Shown: piece by piece, positions 39,744 to 45,548 of the stretch
Position numbering within the stretch: the stretch's first letter is position 1
Layout: each line of letters opens with the position of its first letter
Source of the DNA: Periweissella beninensis
GTDB taxonomy: Bacteria > Bacillota > Bacilli > Lactobacillales > Lactobacillaceae
Assembly (NCBI RefSeq): GCF_016908275.1
Contig: NZ_JAFBDN010000011.1
Coordinates: forward strand, 1-45,548
Length of the DNA stretch: 45,548 bases
Direction of reading: 5' to 3'
The notes under the pieces: generated by a model
Told to the model about the DNA's origin: nothing
What the model saw: the letters and a program-made list of their open reading frames with translations, nothing else
Database searches by the model: none
Translations under genes and position numbers: made by a program

Positions 39744-40424
39744 TCAGCGTGCTAATGTTTTCGCAATAATTGGTTTAGTTGTGTATTGGGCTAATAAATT
39801 AGCCGCATGCCTAAGCGTTCTGCCAGTAGTATAGATATCATCAATTAGTATAATTCTTTCAAATTGCACTTTGTTTAATTCTTGTTTATCAATGTCAAAT
39901 GGTTGTCTTGTTTGCAACCGCTCTTGTCGATTTAAATTAACTTGCAATTTATCAATTGCTTCTTTTTTAACAAATAAAATACTATTCTTTATCCGCTTAT
40001 TATTTTTCATTAAATTTCTAACTTGATTGAATTTTCTTTTTTGTGCGCGTTGCGGGATGGGAATCACCAATGCATTATTCGTAATTTTTAAAAATTGAGT
40101 AAATTCACTTTTAAATACTTCCGCCAATTCCAGATCATATTCAAATTTATATTTTTGCATAAATTTTTTCATCAAAGCGTCATAGCAGTATAAAGATTGA
40201 TTTACTAATGGATACTCAGCAGTTGTTTGCCATAACTGACAATCCTTACATACCTTGTAGTTTTCTTTTTTTCCACATATTTGACATGCTTTACTGTAAT
40301 TAATTTTTGTAAATGATTGCCAACACTCTCGACACAGCTGTGTTTTTTTAAGCGGTTGCCATAAGATGATTTCCCATGGTACTAATTGTGTGGCTATATA
40401 TTTTTCACATAATTTACAGTTCAT
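39744..40424 (-). CDS. comFC: Competence protein ComFC, phosphoribosyltransferase-like
   Basis: Needed for DNA uptake in competent bacteria. The N terminus carries zinc-finger cysteines (CKLCEK, CREC, CQICGK, CKDC). The C-terminal half is a phosphoribosyltransferase fold with ILIDDIYTTGRTL. The start is placed at the ATG within the end of comFA, 8 bases after GGGTGG; a GTG four codons earlier is possible. Overlap with comFA (11 bases) shows an operon. The stop is TGA, which shows that this genome uses the RF2-specific stop. Confidence 0.93.
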   Translation of the reverse strand: MNCKLCEKYIATQLVPWEIILWQPLKKTQLCRECWQSFTKINYSKACQICGKKENYKVCKDCQLWQTTAEYPLVNQSLYCYDALMKKFMQKYKFEYDLELAEVFKSEFTQFLKITNNALVIPIPQRAQKRKFNQVRNLMKNNKRIKNSILFVKKEAIDKLQVNLNRQERLQTRQPFDIDKQELNKVQFERIILIDDIYTTGRTLRHAANLLAQYTTKPIIAKTLAR

Positions 40425-41721
40425 ATTTACGACCACCCATTATTTGTGCTTTGGTATTTATTTTTTTTATCAGCTTTTTTACTTGATATAGTTTTAAGCA
40501 ATAGTAATTTGTTAAAAAATACACCTCACCACTAGGCCGACTAAGTTTCCGACCAACGCGGCCAATTATCTGTAAGAGACTTGTTACGGTAAAGTTTGAA
40601 TGCTCTGCACCCAACACAATCACATCAATATCAGGAAAGGTTACACCCCGTTCCAAAATCAGGGTTGTCACTAGCCCTTGAATCTTTGCTTGACGGAGCG
40701 CAAGTATCTTATTAATCCGTTCTATATCTCGTGAATGAACTGCCATAACTTTTAAATTGGGAAAATATTTATTAATACTTTGTAGGACCGCTTGCGTATC
40801 CTCAATTGTTGGTACAAAAATTAAAAATGGTAAGCCATTAATCGTAAAATTTTTCAAACATTTTATTAAAAAAGCCGGCAATTTTCCTCTTTTAAGATTA
40901 TGCTGCCAACGATTAACCAATGTAATCTTGCATTCTGGCAGTAAAAAATTATGAAAACGTAATGGTAAATAACTAATTTGCCGCACTTGCTTCAGCAGTG
41001 TAGTTGTTGGCGTAGCACTTAACCATATTTGCCGACCATTATTTTTACAAGCATTATTGATCGCCGACCATAACATTTGATTACCACTAAGGGGATAGGC
41101 ATCAACCTCATCAACAATTATCAAATCAAAAGCCGCTTTAAATTTTAATAATTGATGTGTGGTACACACAACTATTTGCGTATACGCATACTGATCCTTA
41201 ATCGCACCATGCATTGCACACATAGTGACTGTTGGAAATACTCGTTTAAATCTAGGAAATAATTCATTAATCACATCAATTCTAGGTGCAGCGATGGCTA
41301 TTCGCTTTCGTTGCTTTAATCCTTGCCAAATAATTGGAAACAAAATTTCAGTTTTGCCAGCACCCGTAACTGCCCATACTAAATGTTTTTGATTGTGGCT
41401 TAATATTTCAGTAACAACTTGCATTTGCGGTTTAGTTAACTTTCCCGGCCAATCCCAATTTTTTACCATGTTAAAATCATTTGGTTCATTAATTGTCCAT
41501 AATTCATCATCCTCACTGATTCTGCCGAGCTGTTGACAGTATATACAATACTTTTCGGCTCCGGCTAATCTAATTTTGCCCGTAACGATTTGCCTACAAC
41601 GCTGACATTGATCATTTATAATTGTTGGCAGTCTATCAACGACATTTTCAAATTGTTTTTGCTCTATTGTAGTTAACTTACTTTTGATAATTAGGCGCCC
41701 ATAAAAGTGTTCTTTTTCCAT
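40414..41721 (-). CDS. comFA: Competence helicase ComFA
   Basis: Superfamily 2 ATPase that helps pull single-stranded DNA into the cell. Four-cysteine zinc motif (CQRC, then CIYC), Walker A AVTGAGKTE, DEAD-type box IVDEVDAYP, SATPTTTL, and the late motif LQIIGRVGRK. The start is the ATG preceded by AGGAG, giving 435 residues; the frame extends 22 codons upstream without a ribosome binding site, into the divergent yigZ promoter. It is cotranscribed with comFC. No other competence genes are in the window. Confidence 0.95.
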   Translation of the reverse strand: MEKEHFYGRLIIKSKLTTIEQKQFENVVDRLPTIINDQCQRCRQIVTGKIRLAGAEKYCIYCQQLGRISEDDELWTINEPNDFNMVKNWDWPGKLTKPQMQVVTEILSHNQKHLVWAVTGAGKTEILFPIIWQGLKQRKRIAIAAPRIDVINELFPRFKRVFPTVTMCAMHGAIKDQYAYTQIVVCTTHQLLKFKAAFDLIIVDEVDAYPLSGNQMLWSAINNACKNNGRQIWLSATPTTTLLKQVRQISYLPLRFHNFLLPECKITLVNRWQHNLKRGKLPAFLIKCLKNFTINGLPFLIFVPTIEDTQAVLQSINKYFPNLKVMAVHSRDIERINKILALRQAKIQGLVTTLILERGVTFPDIDVIVLGAEHSNFTVTSLLQIIGRVGRKLSRPSGEVYFLTNYYCLKLYQVKKLIKKINTKAQIMGGRKYEL

Positions 41722-41734
41722 TTTTACTCCTAAC

Positions 41735-41763
41735 TTGCAACATTTTAAAATACTCGTTATAGT
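41735..41763 (+). promoter_or_regulatory. Promoter of yigZ
   Basis: Plus-strand -35 TTGCAA (41735-41740), 17-base spacer, -10 TATAGT (41758-41763), in the 78-base divergent gap with comFA, 37 bases before the yigZ ATG. Confidence 0.6.
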
Positions 41764-41799
41764 TAAAATACGTAAACAACAATGCATATGGAGGTTATC

Positions 41800-42441
41800 A
41801 TGCCACCCTACTTATCAATCACAACTGATATTGAGCATGAGCTTATTATTAAAAAATCTCGTTTTATTACAAATTTGAAACGAGTTACTACTGAAGATGA
41901 AGCAATTGCGTTCATTAATCAAATAAAAAAGCAACACTATAAGGCTAATCATAATTGTTCTGCGTTTATGATTGGTGAGCAGCATCAAATTCAACGCATG
42001 AGTGATGACGGTGAACCCTCCGGCACAGCAGGTAACCCCATGTTAGAGGTTTTAAAACGTAATGATGTTCATAACGTGGTAGCTGTCGTTACACGCTACT
42101 TTGGTGGGATAAAACTTGGTGCTGGAGGTCTAATCCGTGCTTATGCTGGGGCTGTCGCCCAAGCAATTGAAACAGTTGGATTAGTTGAACGCTTAAACAT
42201 GAATAACGTGACCTTAACGATTGAGTATGCACAACTAGATAAAATAAACTATTGGTTGACTACAAATAATTACCCACTACCTACTGCTGTTTATACTGAT
42301 CACGTAACGCTAACATTGCCAATTAGAACCACTGACATTGCTTTTTTTAAAGATAGCCTAAATACTTTACTAAAGCAGAACATCGCCTTATCAGTTGATG
42401 AAGCGACGTTCCAAGAAATTCCTTATCATAAAGTAGAGTAA
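41800..42441 (+). CDS. yigZ: YigZ/IMPACT-family protein
   Basis: Widespread protein of the UPF0029/IMPACT family with a ribosomal-S5-like fold. The conserved segment includes KKSRFI, HNCSAFMIG, RMSDDGEPSGTAG, VVTRYFGGIKLGAGGL and RAYAGA. Length from the ATG after GGAGG is 213 residues; the frame is open 6 codons earlier, across the ribosome binding site. Divergent from comFA, a neighbourhood seen in other Firmicutes (yvyE next to comF genes). The eukaryotic relative regulates translation; the bacterial role is not settled. Confidence 0.93.
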   Translation: MPPYLSITTDIEHELIIKKSRFITNLKRVTTEDEAIAFINQIKKQHYKANHNCSAFMIGEQHQIQRMSDDGEPSGTAGNPMLEVLKRNDVHNVVAVVTRYFGGIKLGAGGLIRAYAGAVAQAIETVGLVERLNMNNVTLTIEYAQLDKINYWLTTNNYPLPTAVYTDHVTLTLPIRTTDIAFFKDSLNTLLKQNIALSVDEATFQEIPYHKVE

Positions 42442-42543
42442 TAGTATCTACTATGCGTAACTAGCCGCCTTGATTGCTTAGTAACATACCAATATTTAAT
42501 TATGAAGGTAAAACATACCTGACAAAAACTAATATCACAGGCA

Positions 42544-42585
42544 ATAGCCCCCCAAAGTTAACTGATGTTAGCATTGGAGGGCTAT
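42544..42585. terminator. Possible bidirectional terminator between yigZ and pstS
   Basis: A 12-bp stem (42544-42555 with 42574-42585, one G-U pair on the minus strand) between two convergent genes. The T tract is poor on both strands, so it is a hairpin in the right place rather than a textbook terminator. Nothing else is seen between 42442 and 42667. Confidence 0.45.
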
Positions 42586-42667
42586 CTCATATTTTAAATA
42601 GTTTTAACCATTTTTGTATTTTTTATATCAATAATGTTTTTCGGGTGGGTGCCATCCTTAAAATCAT

Positions 42668-43567
42668 TTATTTCACACTAGAAATCTTACCTGTTGCACT
42701 TCTTGAAACATGCATACTAGAAATTGGTAAATATCCTAATTTTTTAACTAAACCATTTTGTACACTATCTGATAGCATATAGTTAATAAAGGCTTTCGTA
42801 GCACCAGTTGCTTTTCCTTTAGTGTACATGTGTTCATAACCCCATATCTTCCACTTGTTAGTGGCTACATTTGTTTCAGTTGGTTTAACATTATTAATTG
42901 ACACTGCTTGTAGTTTATTACCACTTAAGTAAGAAAAGGCTAAGTATGAAATTGCACCAGGAGTTGTTGAAACAATCTTTTGAACTGTTCCATTAGCATC
43001 TTGTTCTTGCGATGATTTAGGTGTAGCCCCATTTAGACCAAATTGTTCAAAAGTTACCCGTGTTCCAGAACCTTGTGCCCGATTCACTAGAACAATCTTT
43101 TGGTTAGCACCACCCACTTGTGACCAATTAGTTATTTTACCAGTAAAAATCTTAATTAATTGTTGTTGTGTTAGGTTAGTCACTTTGGTTGCTTTATTCA
43201 CAACTGGCGCCATCCCCACAACTGCCACGCGGTGATCAACTAGCTTACTTGCATCAATGCCACTGCCTTGTTCAGCAAAAATATCAGAATTACCAATTTG
43301 TACCGAACCACTAGCAACTTGTGACAGACCAGCCCCTGAGCCACCACCTTGCACTTCAACATTAGCTTTTGGATTATTAGTTTGAAATGTTTGGCCAACT
43401 TGTTCCGCAAGGGGTTGTAAAGCAGTTGAACCAACAGCTAATACTTTACCGCTAACTGTCTTTGATGATAATTTACTAGAACTATTCGAGCTATTTGCAT
43501 TACCACAAGCTGCTAATAACATTCCAATAGTTGCTACAGTAACACCTAGTGTCATAACTTTTTTCAT
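42668..43567 (-). CDS. pstS: Phosphate-binding lipoprotein PstS (second, orphan copy)
   Basis: Extracellular phosphate receptor. The ATG giving 299 residues follows AAGGGG; upstream in-frame codons lack a site. A lipoprotein signal peptide ends in LLAACGN (Cys about 21), followed by a serine/asparagine linker. Mature hallmarks are VGSTALQPLAEQVG, GGGSGAGLSQVASG and RAQGSGTRVTFE. It is a close relative of the PstS at 31769-32641 but stands alone between yigZ and pepC. Its promoter carries Pho-box repeats with the same spacing to the -10 as the pst operon, so both are probably induced together by phosphate starvation. Confidence 0.95.
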   Translation of the reverse strand: MKKVMTLGVTVATIGMLLAACGNANSSNSSSKLSSKTVSGKVLAVGSTALQPLAEQVGQTFQTNNPKANVEVQGGGSGAGLSQVASGSVQIGNSDIFAEQGSGIDASKLVDHRVAVVGMAPVVNKATKVTNLTQQQLIKIFTGKITNWSQVGGANQKIVLVNRAQGSGTRVTFEQFGLNGATPKSSQEQDANGTVQKIVSTTPGAISYLAFSYLSGNKLQAVSINNVKPTETNVATNKWKIWGYEHMYTKGKATGATKAFINYMLSDSVQNGLVKKLGYLPISSMHVSRSATGKISSVK

Positions 43568-43725
43568 AATAAAATACCCCTTAATAAACACAATATTGTG
43601 TCGCATATTATTTAATAGCAAATTATATAAGCAAGCAGCAAGAAACTATTAGCTTTTGTAGAAGTTATGTATCTGATTGAAAGTCATCGGATTTTTTTGT
43701 TCTTTACCACTTGCTTACATATTTT

Positions 43726-43790
43726 ACTATAAAGGGTCTCTGTAAAGAAACTTCCTACATTTATGTAACAAAAGTGTATCTAAATGTAAA
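43726..43790 (-). promoter_or_regulatory. Pho box and promoter of the orphan pstS
   Basis: Minus-strand hexamers TTTACA (43785-43790), GATACA (43775-43780), GTTACA (43764-43769) and TTTACA (43741-43746), spaced 10, 11 and 23 bases; the missing position about 43753 is degenerate. The last is followed after exactly 9 bases by the -10 TATAGT (43726-43731), the same geometry as at the pst operon. The distal end also forms part of a 9-bp inverted repeat (43782-43790/43798-43806). Confidence 0.7.
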
Positions 43791-43832
43791 TTATTTCTTT
43801 ACATTTATTTTATCTAAATATTAGTTAAAAAT

Positions 43833-45170
43833 CTAAGCCAATGCTCCCATTGGATCCCATGGTTTTAATAATGTCGCTGTTTCAGTTTCATAGACTGCCT
43901 TCAAGTTATCCGGTAAAAATTCTTTTTTGACGACAATTTGATAACAAAATTCATCCATCCAAGCATCTGACATCGTGAAGTAACCTTTTTTACCAACTTT
44001 TTCGCCCCATGAATTTTCAACTTTCCATTTAGTTGGCTGGCCATCCACAATATCAACCCCTGTTAAAACCATCGCATGTGTCATTAAACTTTGTCCATAG
44101 TCTAGCCGTTGTGCCTTACTCATGGCTAAATCAATATTAAATAGTTCGTCTTCTCGATGCACACCCCGAACCATTAGTCCTTGATTACGATCAATTTGCG
44201 GCCCCATATCAACCCCAAACCATACTGATTGACCAGCTGATAATTGTTTTATCGCTAATTTTTTAAATTCATCCATTTCCACATTTAAATGTCGGACTGC
44301 GCGACCACCGACAACATTCCCTAACATTTCAACACCATAAGTGTGATTATATGGCTTATCAGTTGTTGGTGCATTGATAATTGAAACATATTCATTTAAG
44401 TCCCAACCAACAAATTTTTGATAATATTCTTGTGGCGTTATATCACGTTCATGATGATAAACTTGATTTTGATCACGATATTCAAAATCAAATTTAACTG
44501 GTGGTTCTCCCAATGTTAAACTAAGAAAACGATATATTTCCTGTAACATTTCATTTTTCTTAACCGCAATTTGATCAATAGTCGATCCGGCTGCAATCAA
44601 ATCTCTTAAAATAACCGCATCATGCCTTAACTTTAAGTTCAAAGTTACATTTAATTCATGTGATGCTGACGATGCTTGACTTTCTGGGTAAACGGCTTGT
44701 GGAACTACGCCATACTTTTCAATAATTGCAACCATCATATCCCATTGGCCACCATCTTGTTGTGGTGTTGCTAATAGAAAGGCTACTTTACGTGAATCCA
44801 AGGCTTCATCAGCCGTTTTGATAATATTCTCATAAAAGTAATTAGCCTTTTCAAACTTATCCCAAAAGAAAGTATAACTCTGTGATAATTGAAATTCTTC
44901 TGATAACTTAAACATATCTTTAATATCGTGTCGCATCGTATTTAGTGCTGCAAACATCCAACAACGACCAGATTGTTTTTGATTAGCTACTTTCCCAGTA
45001 TCTAAATCAATTGAAAATACTGGTGTATTATCAACACTTGCTTTTTTATCCAATGCTGTGCCATATATACCGTTATTAACAACGGCACGCCGTATGATTG
45101 CATTACCAGGTTGACTCTCAACGTTATTTTTAAAATTAGCAATTTGTTCTAACGAAATTTCTTTACTCAT
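43833..45170 (-). CDS. pepC: Aminopeptidase C (bleomycin-hydrolase family)
   Basis: Cytoplasmic cysteine aminopeptidase of the C1 family, part of the peptide-utilisation system of lactic acid bacteria. The catalytic triad is visible: Cys70 (QSGRCWMFAA), His about 365 (THAMVLTG), Asn386 (VENSWGEKVG). Length 445 is normal for PepC. GGAGG precedes the ATG, and there is a modest promoter about 30-60 bases upstream. No signal peptide. No terminator is obvious between its stop and the pstS promoter region. Confidence 0.97.
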   Translation of the reverse strand: MSKEISLEQIANFKNNVESQPGNAIIRRAVVNNGIYGTALDKKASVDNTPVFSIDLDTGKVANQKQSGRCWMFAALNTMRHDIKDMFKLSEEFQLSQSYTFFWDKFEKANYFYENIIKTADEALDSRKVAFLLATPQQDGGQWDMMVAIIEKYGVVPQAVYPESQASSASHELNVTLNLKLRHDAVILRDLIAAGSTIDQIAVKKNEMLQEIYRFLSLTLGEPPVKFDFEYRDQNQVYHHERDITPQEYYQKFVGWDLNEYVSIINAPTTDKPYNHTYGVEMLGNVVGGRAVRHLNVEMDEFKKLAIKQLSAGQSVWFGVDMGPQIDRNQGLMVRGVHREDELFNIDLAMSKAQRLDYGQSLMTHAMVLTGVDIVDGQPTKWKVENSWGEKVGKKGYFTMSDAWMDEFCYQIVVKKEFLPDNLKAVYETETATLLKPWDPMGALA

Positions 45171-45200
45171 AATAATCCTCCAAAAAATAATTACTAATTC

Positions 45201-45229
45201 AGTTTACTACTTTAATTAAAAAAAGTTAA
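45201..45229 (-). promoter_or_regulatory. Putative pepC promoter
   Basis: Minus-strand -35 TTAACT (45224-45229), 17-base spacer, -10 TAAACT (45201-45206). Both hexamers are imperfect. Confidence 0.4.
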
Positions 45230-45248
45230 TATAACTTAAACTAAAATT

Positions 45249-45276
45249 AAAAAAAACTAAGAATACACATTCTTAG
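45249..45276 (-). terminator. Terminator pointing toward pepC from the right
   Basis: A perfect 8-bp stem (45257-45264 with 45269-45276) with a 4-base loop, followed by eight T on the minus strand. It would end a minus-strand transcript from beyond the insertion sequence, but the adjacent element is read on the plus strand. It probably belonged to a gene now displaced. Confidence 0.75.
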
Positions 45277-45298
45277 CTTTAACGGGTCTACACTTTTT

Positions 45299-45344
45299 GG
45301 TACTGATAGACATGACGTCGTCATGTTAATCGGTATCTTTTTTT
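45299..45344 (+). terminator. Plus-strand terminator inside the IS left end
   Basis: A long imperfect stem (45299-45316 with 45320-45337; 14 Watson-Crick pairs, 3 G-U pairs, one mismatch), closed by CATGAC/GTCATG, then seven T on the plus strand. It lies upstream of the transposase, where it would block transcription entering from outside. Confidence 0.65.
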
Positions 45345-45413
45345 CTTGCATTTTTTAAAAAAAAGTGTAAAAAAAGAGATAACCCACCACCACCAAGCAG
45401 AAAGGAAATCTCC

Positions 45414-45548
45414 ATGGATAATTATCTCAAAATATCACTCGCATTAAAAGACCCAAATTTAAAAATCGATAATACTTTCAAAAACCCTAATGAAATTGTT
45501 CATCGTAATAATATAAAAATTTTACTTTGGCATTTAAAAACTTCACCC
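45414..45548 (+). CDS. ISL3-family transposase, N-terminal part (cut by window edge)
   Basis: The first 45 codons of a transposase: MDNYLKISLALKDPNLKI, then a stretch leading to the region where ISL3 transposases carry a zinc-finger CPxCG motif (off the edge). AAAGGA lies 7 bases before the ATG. The start pattern D-N-x-x-K-x-x-L-x-x-K-D-x-N is typical of the family; whether the rest is intact is unknown. Confidence 0.7.
   Translation, partial: MDNYLKISLALKDPNLKIDNTFKNPNEIVHRNNIKILLWHLKTSP

Larger units (their letters stand above)
45284..45548 (+). mobile_element. Left part of an ISL3-family insertion sequence
   Basis: The element appears to begin near GGGTCTACAC (45284), has an internal terminator-like hairpin, then the start of its transposase, and runs off the right edge. 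The exact end and any target duplication cannot be fixed without the other side. Confidence 0.6.

Noticed and set aside
42474-42782. A 102-codon plus-strand open frame at the end of the orphan pstS
   Set aside because: It overlaps pstS antisense, has no ribosome binding site and crosses a hairpin; the translation looks random.
43782-43806. A 9-bp inverted repeat AAATGTAAA/TTTACATTT after pepC as a pepC terminator
   Set aside because: No T run follows on the minus strand, and it overlaps the Pho-box hexamers, so it is better explained as part of the regulatory region.

Overview
The window is about 45.5 kb of AT-rich chromosome from a low-GC Gram-positive bacterium, almost certainly a member of the Lactobacillaceae. 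The signs are the gene set and order (pth-mfd-divIC-tilS-hpt-ftsH-hslO-lysS next to an rRNA operon; uvrBA; galU-gpsA-lgt-hprK; pst-phoU; prfB-secA-hpf-comF), AGGAGG-type ribosome binding sites, HPr kinase, PepC, and IS6- and ISL3-family elements. Most genes are housekeeping and lie on the minus strand. No CRISPR array, prophage, tRNA or complete rRNA gene was found.

Layout from left to right. (1) Positions 1-300 look like the minus-strand leader of an rRNA operon: two tandem promoters, a boxA-like antitermination site and hairpins, with the 16S gene expected just beyond base 1. (2) 381-13770 is a minus-strand block running pth, mfd, a MOP-family flippase, an S4-domain protein (RqcP-like), divIC, tilS, hpt, ftsH, hslO, lysS, with a strong terminator after lysS. 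Its 5' leader, upstream of pth, contains a promoter and a terminator-like hairpin. (3) 13868-14500 is cbpA (CBS plus ACT-like region, c-di-AMP-binding family) on the plus strand. A full-length IS6-family element with a frameshifted transposase follows; it lacks target duplications and separates two otherwise conserved blocks. (4) 15484-21624 holds a small unknown gene, uvrA, uvrB with a LexA/DinR-type SOS box, and an HD-domain hydrolase. (5) 21851-27470 holds trxB, galU, gpsA, lgt, hprK, a YvlD-like membrane protein and a PspC-domain protein. (6) 27643-35053 is the phosphate regulon: phoU, pstB (two copies), pstA, pstC, pstS, and the two-component system phoR/phoP. (7) 35158-41721 is prfB, secA, hpf, comFC, comFA. 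(8) 41800-45170 is yigZ (plus), a second orphan pstS lipoprotein gene, and pepC. (9) The right edge carries the start of an ISL3-family element.

How the parts work together: the phosphate genes form a coherent circuit. Both pstS promoters carry direct repeats of a TTTACA-like hexamer at about 11-base period, ending exactly 9 bases before the -10 box, as expected for a shared PhoP site. The uvrB promoter region carries an SOS box, and its leader holds a 32-codon open frame whose only ATG is one base out of frame, an unusual possible SOS-linked small peptide. prfB is continuous, without the usual programmed frameshift. The strongest leads outside ordinary housekeeping are the twin Pho boxes, the uvrB-leader micro-ORF, the possible attenuator upstream of pth, and the two insertion sequence junctions. 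I did not find evidence for a new multi-gene defence or biosynthetic system.
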